Assembly (NCBI RefSeq): GCF_009870125.1 | Contig: NC_046681.1 | Span: 28,294,001 to 28,358,000 of the forward strand | From: Drosophila pseudoobscura | Lineage: Eukaryota; Arthropoda; Insecta; Diptera; Drosophilidae | Reading direction: 5' to 3' | Length of the DNA stretch: 64,000 nucleotides | Shown here: piece after piece, positions 35,501 to 47,500 of the stretch | Numbering within the stretch: the first letter of the stretch is position 1 | How the letters are laid out: the number at the start of each line of letters is the position of its first letter | Made by a program: the position numbers and the translations under genes | Notes under the pieces: model-generated | Database searches by the model: none | What the model was told of the DNA's origin: nothing | The model's input: only the letters and a program-made list of their open reading frames with translations

Positions 35501-38500
35501 TTTGAATACGCCTACGAGTTCCTCGGCCAGGCCAACAAGCTTGTCCACACCCGGCTGACCCACAAGTGTTATCTCATCCTCACACAGGCCATGCACATGG
35601 GCCTGGGCGGTAATCCCTTTGGGCCGGCGGGCACTGGCAAAACCGAGTGTGTGAAGGCCCTGGGAGCGATGCTGGGACGCCTAGTGTTGGTTTTCAATTG
35701 CGACGAGGTAAGAGTGCTGGCCTATAACAGGGCCCAAGTCCAAACCAAACCAAAGCAAACTCCAGCCCCAGTGCAATTTGTCATTATGTCATGAATTGTT
35801 TGCAGAATGTGGACACCGAATCGATGAGTCTAATCCTGACCGGGCTGGCCCGCTGCGGTGCCTGGGGCTGCTTCGACGAGTTTAATAGGTTGCAGGAGGC
35901 CACCCTCTCGTCCATATCCATGCTGATCCAGCCCATCCAGAGTGCCCTCAAGGAGAAATCCGACAGCGTTCAAATTGGCGAGCGAAAGGTGAGTCAGATG
36001 AGTTATGAGTTACCTGTGTGTCTCTGGTTCGAAACTATCTTGTGTGTGCACAGAATGAATGTGTTCGCTGTGGTTGGTCTTTGGCTTGAGTAGTTTACTT
36101 TTGTGGTGCGGAAAAAGAAGGGTTCAAAGGAAGATTCATGTCATGGATGGGAAGTGGAGGGAAGTCAACAATTTGTGTAACTATCTCTCTGAAAAGATAG
36201 AACTAAGATTTTCTAGAAAAGAATCCCTATCCATAGTCCCTGTCTCTGGCTGGAGAAGGTGCCTTTGTGATCAGCAAAGTACATTTTTTGAATATGGGAT
36301 ATATATGTAAATGATCTATACCTATTTTTAGAATAATTGGAAGTAGTAAACACTCTCAGCATATTCATACTAGAGTCCTGGTTGAACAGCCAAACGAATC
36401 GATTCGGTAGAACTCGGTATTCGCTTTGTTCGGTCCGATCGAAAGTTTTAAAGAGGCATGACTATAGCTGTGATTTTATGAAAACTTTGGATCACTCCAG
36501 TTCTTTAGTTCACCGCGAAATAAATAAATTTTTAAGGAATGATATTTAAATGCAATATGGAATATGCATTCTTATTCGTATCCACAAACTCCTTCCATTC
36601 AATCTGTATCTCTTCTTCCTTCATTCTCTTTGAGATTCAATTCAATTAGTAATAATTTTTCCTTGTACAGGTGCAACTTAACCAACATTGCGGCATCTTT
36701 GTGACATTGAATCCCGCTGGAGCCGAGTACGGCGGACGTCAGAAGCTGCCCGGCAATATTCAGGCCCTGTTCCGGCCCATCGTCATGCAGCAGCCGGAGC
36801 CAGGAGAGATTGCCCGTGTCATGCTGTTCGTTGAGGGATTTACGGCGGCCGCAGACATCGCATCGCGCATCGTGGAGCTCTTCGATTTGTGTGGCAAGAT
36901 GCTGTCTGCCCAGCGACACTACGACTGGGGATTGCGAGAGCTGAAGACGGTGCTCCTGGTCTGTGGCGAGGGGCTGCGCGGACGGTTAACGAGCGGGTCT
37001 AATGAGCTGGCAGGCGCTAATGACGAACTGTCTGTTGTGGTGCAGTGTCTGCGCTCATCAACCATGTCCAAGCTGGCGCAACACGACGTCTCGCGTTTCG
37101 AAATGCTGCTGCGTAATGTGTTCCCGGAAATTGGCACCTCGGAGACGGCGGCGACCCCACTTCAGCAGTCATTGGCCGCTGCCTGCGGGACTCTGGGCCT
37201 CTGTCCGAGCGAGAGGCAAATTGAAAAGGCTCTGCAGCTTCAGGAGCAGCTCCAGAAACGAATGGGCGTGGTGCTGGTGGGCCCGCCAGGTTGCGGCAAG
37301 TCCACTATCATGGCCCTGCTCCGGCAGGCCCTGACTTCCTCGGGGATGCAGCTGCGAGTGCACACCATCAGCCCCAAGTCGATGAGTCGCGTGCAGCTGC
37401 TCGGACGTCTGGACGCAGACACGAGGCAGTGGCAGGACGGCGTGCTCACCCACACGGCGGTGGCAGTCAATCAGGAGCCGGCCCAAGTGCACTCGTGGAT
37501 TGTGTGTGACGGCAGCATCGATCCGGAATGGATAGAGGCCCTCAACTCGGTGCTGGATGACAACAAGTGAGTGAGAAATGAAAAAGTTGTGGTTTAATTT
37601 CATTGGTAGCAAGTGTTTTTGCTACTTATATTTTGCTCGTATTTGCGCATAAATTCGTAATAATTATTTACGGCTTGCCATGTATCATTATATCATAGGT
37701 GTAATCGTACAATTATCGTTATCGTATCGTTATATCGAATCTCATTATCTTAAACTTGCAAATATTGTAGGAATGCGCGAATGCATCCATCTATCACTTA
37801 GCGACTAAACAAAATACGTACAGACCTAAAAAACAGAGAAATGCTGAGGCGATGACGATGACGACAACTTATCCGGGATCGGGGAAGCCCACAAATGTAG
37901 CGCCGCGCACTCACGCAATCAACGCAATGCGCGACGCAACGGCATTTTACAAATGGCGTCTTAACTTAACATTCAAACAAATATCGAACATACATGAGTG
38001 TTTGAGACAAACCTTAGAGCTGTGACTTCTATAAGAAAAGGGACATAAAACAAGAGACTACATCTAGGGCTTTAAATATTGCAAGGATGTTGGATACTGA
38101 AGAACAGTTAAAGCATTGACAGAAATACCGGATACTTGTGAGACAAAGATACGTTTTCTCATGATATTGCTACAGGTCAAGTCTACTTCTGTTACTGATG
38201 CCATAGTTCCATAAACATCTGCCTTGTCACAGGAAAACGTACTTTTGCACATCATAAAATCAGAAATAGGAATCACAAAAACAATTTAATCACAACTCTA
38301 AGCACAGTGGGTTCCGAGTGGGCATTGCGTTGAACCTTTTTCCGGTGTGGAGGCACTTTCCAGACCCACTGTAGGCGCACATGAACGTGTGAAATGTGAT
38401 TAGCTGGCTAGCGTTGAGCTTAAAAACTAAAGGCGAGAATCTTTCACTGCTGCGGATGCTGCAACTGTTGAGGCGGTGGCTGCTGATGTGTGGCTGGTGG

Positions 38501-41500
38501 TGGCGGTGGCGGCAGTGCCACAGAGGGTGGCGGCGGAGGCAGCGCCGCCGATCTCATGTGCTGCATATGGGCCTGCGGTGCCATGTGCTGGAACATGTTG
38601 CAGTGCTGCTGCTGCTGCTGTTGCTGCTGGAGATGGTGCTGCTGCTGCTGTTGCTGCTGCTGGTGGGCAGTGAAGTGGTGCTGCTGTGGCTGGGCGGGAT
38701 TCACATCGGGCGCTGTCTGCAGTATGATCTCCGGCTCCAGGTTGAGAGCCATATCCTGATCGTCCTGCGTGTGCTGCTGGCCCCGTAGCGATGCCAGAGC
38801 AGCCGCCTGGGCAGCGGCCATGGCCGAGGCGGACACATCTTGGCCGTACTCCTGCTTGATGCCGTTCGGGCCCGCATACAGCGTGGCACTCAGATTCTGG
38901 TGGAGAATGGGGTGGCACAGTTGCGGCATCAGCGTGACGCTGGTGATGGGCAAGGCGGGGTGCGCGAACGACCGCGGCGGATACAGCTGCTGCAGCTTGT
39001 TGAGCTGCTGCAAGTGCGTGGGCGTCGCGTGGGCCGGCGGCGTCAGCTGGGTGAGAGTGCTCGCCGCGGACGTCGCATGCGACATGTTGCGGCCCCGCTG
39101 GTGCGGCAGCTGGTGGTGCTGCTGCTCCTGGAGATGCGAGGGTGGCGGCTGCTGTTGCTGTTGCTGCTGCAGCTGCTGTTGTTGTTGTTGTTGCTGGCCC
39201 TGGGAGGTTGGCGGCAGACCAACCTCGGGCTTGACAACAGGCACTGGCGGTAGTATGGCCGCGAATTCGGGCGGGAGCTGTGAGGGATCGGTCACCAGGA
39301 GTCCCTTCTTGCGGTCCTTGCGTATCTTGTCGCGCAGCTTCTCGAGCTGCCGGAAGGCCTCGTTCGCCCTCCGCGCCTTCTTTCTGTCCCGATCGCGCTC
39401 CTGCTCCAGCCGCCGGTACTCGGGATTCATGCGCTTGATGCGCTTCCTCTCGCGATCTCTCTCCCGCTGTATCATTTTCAGCCGCAGCTCCTCCTCGGGG
39501 GTCAACTGCAAATGAGAAGGAAGGGGGAACACATATTAAAGCAACACGTTCTGAGCCTCCAGCATTGTGGGAGTTTGTATATGGCGTTTGGAATGGGTTT
39601 ACACTACGCAAAAGGTCCCCAGTCCCCACTCCCAAGTCTTATCCCCAGTCCCATGTCCCATCTACTTAAGCCTATTCTAAGCGTGTGTCGTGTGCGGGTA
39701 CGTGTCTGGTGTGTGTGTGTGAATGAGTGTTGGGATTTATAGATATAGATATATATATTGGAAAAATGCTACGTTCGAGCGTCGTGCCTTCTTGCGAAAT
39801 CGGTCGCGTTCGCGCTCCATTCGCCGATATTCGGGATTCATGCGCTTGATGCGCTTTCTTTCGCGATCCCGCTCGCGCATGATGAACTTGTGGCGCGCCT
39901 CCTCCTCGGGTGTCATCAACTGGAATTATACAGATGGGAGAGCGTTTGGTTTGTATAGAAAGGCAGCACAAATTGGGTCGATCGATCGTTGTGTGGTTTC
40001 TTTTTGTTTTGTTTTGTGTGTGTGTGTTTTGTGGGTGGACAGTGAGAGTGAAGTGCAAACTAAACAGGGAATCTCTTCGTCTATATCTATATCTATGTAT
40101 CTTTGTGTTATTGATCCTCATCTTGTCTTGAAATGCTTGCTTGCAGACTCTTGACACTGCCATCGGGCTGGCGGATACAGTTCGGGAACAATGTCAACTT
40201 TATCTTTGAGACAGACGATGTGCGTCATGCCTCCCCGGCGACCATTTCCCGAATGGGCATTGTCAACATGAGGTAAGAGAGGAATATATTATCTCTACGT
40301 ATGGGCACACTCTAATGGAATGCCTTCTGCAGCTACGACTACTACCCCGCCAAAGAGATACTGAGGCACGAACTGTCCAAGGAGCCCTATGGGGATCTGT
40401 TGCAGAGCTACGTGGATGGGAACTTAAATTATGCTATGGATTGGCTGGAGAATCAGAATTTGCTGAGGTGATACTGGGATTACATAGCTTAAAGATCTCC
40501 TATACGTAAACCCTTGTTCGTTTCTTTGCAGTCAACTTCCTGGAATCAGTCGTGCCAATCTGATGCGTTCCCTGCTCCTCCAGCTACATGGCTCCCAGTT
40601 TTTGGAGGAATACGGAGCTGCCACTCTGCGTGCTCTGTTCGGCTATGTGCCCAACGATCGTCAGGGGGAGTTCGCCCAGCTAGTCCTGAAGCATGCCAAT
40701 CTCTATGTGGCACAGCCCAATCACGCAGACCTCTCCTACTACGACAGACAGCGCGCCGCCCTGGACCAGTATGCGGTGGATTTGGTGGAGAGGCCAGAGA
40801 ATGGCAGTCACCTCATAGTAACCGCCTATGTAAAGTCCTACATGGGAATACTGGAAACTCTGCTCAAGGCACCGGGAAACAGGACTCCCCCCTTCATGCT
40901 GGTGGGTCCCAGTGGTGCAGGAAAGACCCTACTCTTGCAGCAGGCCGTGCTGGAGCATTCTGGCTACCAATTGGCCACAATCAACTGCTCCACGCAGCTC
41001 ACGCCTGGCTATGTCCTGCACACACTGCGCACCCACTGCGTGACGGTGAGTGGATTGCGCGGACGGGAGTACAGGCCGAAGCAGGCGCGACTGGTGCTGT
41101 TCATGAAGAACCTGGATCTGTGCCAGCTGGATGCTTGGGGAGCCTGCGAAATTGTGGAGCTGCTCCTTCAGCTGGCACAGCGCGGAGGCTTCTATGCCGA
41201 GAACCTCGAGTGGATTAGCGTGAGCGGATTGCAAATCTGTGCCTCCATTAGTGAAAATTTTCTGAAAATTTCCCCGCGCTATCTGGCGCTGAACCAATAC
41301 GTGAGAGTTGCCCGTCCCACATCCTCGGACATGCTGGCCATCGTCCAGTGCCGCCTGGAGCCGTTGCTGCGCGAGCATTTCAGGCCAAAGGGCAACGTCA
41401 ATTTGCAGCATGTCAGCGAGTGTCTGATGGAGTGCTTCGAGAAGGTATCTATTGGCCACTTGAATGGGAATGGGGATGCGGATAAAGAGTATCTGCTAAT

Positions 41501-44500
41501 TGACTTTCCCCCTTTTTCAGCTGCAGGCTACGTTCAATACCATGGGAGTTGGGCAGGCGCACTACCAATTCAGTCCGAAATGCGTCATGAAGCTGCTGGA
41601 TGCGCTAGTCTTCTATCCCCCCAGCGATTTCAACGAGGTGGGTTTGCGTGCGGGCTTGGCTCTTTGACTCCAAAGCTAATCACATTCCACATCCGCCCCA
41701 TCCCATTCCCTTGCAGGCCCTCTACTGCGAGCTGTTGGGGATGTTCAGGGACCGATTGGTCAGCGAGGAGCATGTCCACCAGTTCGAGGCGATACTCAAG
41801 CAAACGATGCGCAAATATTATGGCAAGGAGGTAGGATATTGCTATTATCCGACTGTTGGACTGTTGGCATTTGCCTAATGAAACGAAACATTTCCCCCGG
41901 CAGAAGGTGTTCTTTGTGCCCAAGTCGGCCAAGTCGAAGGGACTGTTGCATGGCCTGGCCCATGATGAGTGGCTGGAGGAGGTGCAGAGACAGGTCACAG
42001 TATGCAGTGAGTATGAGGAATGAGTACACCCATCCCACTGTGGAGTCGGGGTTAGAGGTTAATGTCAGAGATTGATTCAGAGTTCTCACGCAGTTCTCAG
42101 AGTTGTCCAGCTGTCAGCTGCCAGCTATCGGCTGTCGGGTCTGTAAAACCGTTCCTAGATCTCCTATCTCTGTTGACTGTTTCAAGCTGTTTCAAGACAA
42201 GAAGAGTATATTGGTAAATCGGGGATAACTACACTGGGCCTTGGCGTCTGCTTGCGGAATCGGTCCCGCTCTCTCTCCATCTGGCGGTACTCGGGATTCA
42301 TGCGCTTGATGCGCTTCCGCTCGCGATCCCGTTCCCGCATGATGAACTTTTGGCGTGCCTCCTCTTCGGGGGTCATCCACTGAAAGTACATAGAGAACGG
42401 GTAGAACGGGTAGAAAGGGTAGAAAAACAAACAGAAAGCTTGGGAACAGAAACAGAAAGAATTGGTTCTTTCAATGGAAGGCCTACAAGAAGAGACACAG
42501 ATAGTGGCAGAGAGGACGGATGGGACAGATATGTGAGTCAACTTCAATGATGTCTGGGTGAGAGCTCTGGTTGAGAAGAGGTTTACAAAAGGATAGTTGT
42601 AACTAAACAGATGCATCCCATTCAACAGATTTTAATATTAATCGAATCCCCCCTTTCCCTTACAGACACCGAAAGCTACAGCATTGGTGCACCCATAACA
42701 GAGGAGCTACTGCATCACACGGCCAAAGTGGCACGCGTCTTGGCCAGAAACGATGCCCACATGCTGATTATGGCCCAGGCTGGCGGACGTCACTTGGATG
42801 CCATTTATGCAGCGGCCACCATGCAGGAGGCCAAAGTGTTGACCCTTCAAGGCGGCCCGTCGTATGACCTGACAGAGTTCTACAACGATCTGAAGATGGC
42901 CATGCAAGGGGCTGCCATGGAGCAGCAGATGAGCTACCTGCTCATAGAGCACTGCTGGCTCTCCTATGTCCCAGAGATACTGAAACCCATTGAGGCGCTG
43001 CTCGAGGGGAGTGAGATCTTGGAACTTTTCGGAGATGATCTGGAGGCGGTGGCCAGCACTCTCAAGCAGGCGGCGCAATTGGAGGGATATCAGGAGTCGC
43101 TGGGAGCGTATTTCATGAAGCGTACGTTGAAAAAGCTTTTGGGGTAATGATGATATATCTTTCGGTTTTTCCCGTTTAGGGGCCAGAGAGAATCTCCACC
43201 TCATCTTGGTGCTAGATCCCAGCAGTCCCAGAGTTCAGGACTACTTTAACAGCTGTCCGGCGCTGCATCGTCAAATGGACCTACTCTATGTCCGATCGGA
43301 GTCCAGGGAAACCCTGACCATGCTGCCCAAGCAGTACATTGAACTGCTCAACGATGCAGCAGCCGGCGGAAGTGGCCGTGGCAAGGTGCCCGTGTGCAGC
43401 CACTTTACAGACGTGGCGGAGGAGCTGCCCCAGGAGCAGCCCCCTCAGCGGTACTACCAACTCATCTCGAGCTACTACCACCTGTACAGCAATGCGGCGG
43501 CGGAAATTGACCAGAGATTGGGGAAGCTACAGCTGGGAGTGGACAAGCTGGCCTCCGCTCATGGACTGGTGGACACGCTCAAGTCGAATGCGGCCGCCCA
43601 GGAGCAGGCGTTGGGGGAGAAGCGGCAGCTGGCAAACGATGCCCTTGAAATGATCGCGGCCACGATGCGAAATGCCAATGATCAGAAGTCGAGCATGCTA
43701 GAGCTGAAGCAACAGACGCAGCAGAGCAGCGAGCAGTTGAAGCAGCGCCAGAAGGAGATTCAGCAGGAGCTGGCTGAAGTGGAGCCCATCCTGGCGGAGG
43801 CCAGTAATGCTGTGGGACAGATCAAGTCGGAGGCTCTGTCCGAGATCCGTTCACTGCGCGCCCCTCCAGAAGCAGTGCGGGACATCCTCGAGGGAGTGCT
43901 CCGTCTGATGGGCATACGCGACACCTCGTGGAACAGCATGAAGACATTCCTTGCCAAAAGGGGCGTCAAGGAGGACATTCGCTCTCTGGACCCCGCTCGC
44001 ATCAGTCCCGAAAACTGTCAAGCCGTGGAGAAGCTGCTGGCTGCCAAGGGGGATTCCTATGAATCGAAGAACGCGAAACGGGCTTCTGCAGCAGCTGCTC
44101 CTCTGGCGGCCTGGGTGCAGGCCAGCGTCCGCTATGCCCGAGTCATTCAGAGCATCAAGCCCCTGGAGCGGGAACAGAACGAACTGCAGCGAAATCTCAA
44201 CGCCGCCGAAGACGAGATGCAGGAGCTGGCCAGTGGCCTGGACGATGTGGACAAGCGGGTCAAACAGTTGTCGGCCAAACTGCAGACCTATACCCAGGAG
44301 GCAGCCGTGCTGGAGCTGAAGCTTCAAGAAGCTAGCGACACCCTACAGGCGGCCGAGCTTCTGGTGGGAAAACTGAGCGCGGAATATGCCACCTGGAGCG
44401 AGCAGCTGACGAAGCTCAAGCGAGCCCACAAGACATTGGATGGGAAGACTCTGCTCCTCGCTTTGGCTATCAATTACTATGCGGGAATGGGACTGGATCA

Positions 44501-47500
44501 GAGGAGGTAAGGATTGTAGTCCGTAGAGTCCGTCAGACCTTACAGAAGCTACAACATGTCCGTCTGTTTAAAATTCTGCCTGGATCTTAAATTATGGATT
44601 ATTACAGCAAACTGATTCGTTATCCGATTTCTATTTACAAATATTCATTGAAATCCCTCCATAGTTCCTCCCTAAAACGTCTGGCTGTGGACTTTCACCT
44701 TCCTGCCGACTTTGATCTTCGCCAGACGCTGCTCACCGAACAGCAGCAGATCATTTGGGAGAGTCAGGGCTTGGCACGGGATGCACAGATCATTGAGAGT
44801 GCCGCACTGCTGAGTGAGATGCTCTCGCTGCCGTTCGGAAGCTGTCCGGTGCCACTGCTGCTGGATCCCACCCAGACGGCTGCCGAGTGGCTGATGCCGT
44901 ATTTAAAAGGAAGCGGACGAGCCTGTGAGATGGCAACTCACGGGAACGAGAGGCTCTCCTATCAGCTGGAGCTGGCAGTGCGATTTGGAAAGACCTTGCT
45001 GGTCACGGACTGCGAGCAGTTGCGCCCACCCCTGCTGCAAATGTTGCAAGGTCACATCTATGTGAGGTTCAACAAGCGACAGGTGGCCGTTGGCTCGAAG
45101 CTGGTGGACCTGCACGAGAACTTCCAGCTGGTGCTGATAAGCAAGTCGCATCGATTGGAGCTGCCGGAGGAGCAGCGGACCCAATTGAATATGCTGCGCT
45201 TCACCGTGACGGCGGCTGGCCTCGCCGATCAACTGATGTCCAAAGCTATTGTGCTGAAGAATGCGGAGCTGGAGCAGCAGAGGATCCAGCTGCTGCAGCG
45301 CGAGGGAGATCTGCTCAAGCAGCGCATGGAAATGCAGGACAAGCTGCTGGAACAGCTCTCCAAGTCGGAGGGCGACATTCTGCGGAACGAGCAGCTGCTA
45401 GCGAGCCTCAACGAAGTGAAGCAGAGCAGCGCCCAGATCGATGAGGCCCTGCAGAAGAGTGGAGATGTCAAGGCCACACTTCTGGCACAGTTTGGCGCCT
45501 TGAAAGACCTGTGCTCCCGAGCTGCCACTTTCTATGCGGGTCTGGTTCATGGATACGAGCTGTCTGCCGTGGTCTACATAGAGCTCTTCCTGGGAGCCCT
45601 GTCGAAGGACCAGCGAGATGAATCGCAGTCGTATCAGTTCCTCGTGAGGAGTGTGTATCTGAATCTGGCTCGAGCCACGCCGAGGGACAGCCAACTATCC
45701 CTTTCGTTGTGGGTCTGCCATCAGGCCTATCCCGAAAGACTCGGCTCCAAGGAGTGGGACTTATTCGTGAACAACTTCATGGGCAGCGCGGACGGAAGTG
45801 TGCTGCTTGGGAATCTGGGGCGCCTGCCCGACTGCATGGCCCGAGAGGCGCAGCTGAAGCTGGCCTTGCTCGTGCAGCTGCTGCCCGATCTGCGGCATAA
45901 ACTGCAGCTTGACAAGGACTACATCTGGCGGGGGTTTATCGAGCGACAAACGGATGATGTGCTGCGTGAGTAAAACCAGGAATTAGTCGGTGAATTTCTC
46001 ATGAATCTTCTCAAACTTACAGCTGCCATTGGGTCCAGTTTCCATCGTGTGCTCATCGCCCAGATCTTTAGGCCTGACCTGATGCTGCAGCAGCTCCGTA
46101 AGGTCAGCAGCGAGCTCCTGGGGCTCTCGCCGGACGCAGCCACCCAGCCCACGGTGGAGCATTTGCTGCAGCAGAGCAGCTGCGATCGCCCCATCCTTCT
46201 GATCAGTCAGGCAGAGAACGATCCCACGACAGAGCTCAAGAAGTGGGGTAGCCAAAAGTACCAGGAGATGGCAATTGGAAAGGGCAGTGAGAGGAGGGTT
46301 GTCTCAGCAATGCGCGAGGCGGCGGCCCAGGGCCAGTGGCTGTGCGTGAAGAATGTCCACCTGGTCCCCGAGTGGCTCGGACAAATGGAGCGGGAGCTCA
46401 GCGAGATGCCCAAGGCGAAGGAGTTCCGACTGTGGCTGCTATGCGAGTCCACAAAGGGATTCAGCGAGTCGACCATCTACAAGTGCCTCAAGGTGCGCTA
46501 CGAACAGCCGCGGGGACTCAAGCAGATCGTGCTCCGTCTGCTGCAGAACTATGCCGCCGAGCAGGTTACATCCTCCAAGCAGCAGCCCAAGAGCCTAAAG
46601 ATGCGAATGGTATTCTTCATCCTGACGGCCGCCCTCCAACAGCGACGACAGTACATCCCCCAGGGCTGGTCGAAGTACTACGAATTCGGAGAGGCGGACC
46701 TAAAGGCCGCCATGGGAGTCCTCGACTGGTTGGACGCTCAGCTGAACTCCGGAAGATGCGATTGGACTCTTTTACAGCGCCTGAGCGAGGCCCTGGCCTA
46801 TGGCGGACGCGTGAACAACCTCAGGGATCTGGAGATACTCAGGAGTTACCTCACCCAATTCTGCTGTGCGGATGTCCTGAGCAATCGTTGGTCCCCCCTG
46901 GGGCTGGCCATGTCCCTGCCCACCAGTGGACACCTGCAGGACTACTATTCAGCGCTGGATAAACTCCCGGACGTGGACGAGCCCAGCATGTATGGCCTGG
47001 CGAATCAGGCACAACAACAGCGAGAAATCGAACAGGCCCGAAGGGTGATCAAAGAACTGAGAGGTTTGCACTATGGCGGGGCAGGAGAAGCTTCTGCTTC
47101 AGGAGATGAGCACGTCAGAAGTGAGCGTCAGAGGTTGGAGCATCAAATCAAACCCCTGTTGAGTCTCTGGCGCAAACTGGCAGGCGCTTGCACCATTGCC
47201 CAGACATCGAAGGAGGCGACCCAGACGGCTAAGGAACCAGGGCAAGGGGCAGGGGAAGACTCTCCCTGGTCGCTGTTTGTACTGGCGGAACTGCAAATGG
47301 GCGCGCAGCTGTATCGCACGGTGCACCAGACGTTGTCGCAGATGCATGCCTGGCTGAAGGATGCCCATAAGGTGGATCAGAGTAGCCTACGATCGCTGGC
47401 AGAACAGCAGGTGGGTGCTGCACTACCTTTAAAGGCGTTTTCCCAGACTAAAGATGTTTTTTTAATAGATTCCCGCCACTTGGCTGAAGCTCTGGCCAGG

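Noticed and set aside
38427-39635. 402-codon minus-strand ORF overlapping the antisense gene's last exon
   Set aside because: A frame shadow of the CAG-rich exon; it begins inside the intron and lacks the basic repeat frame.
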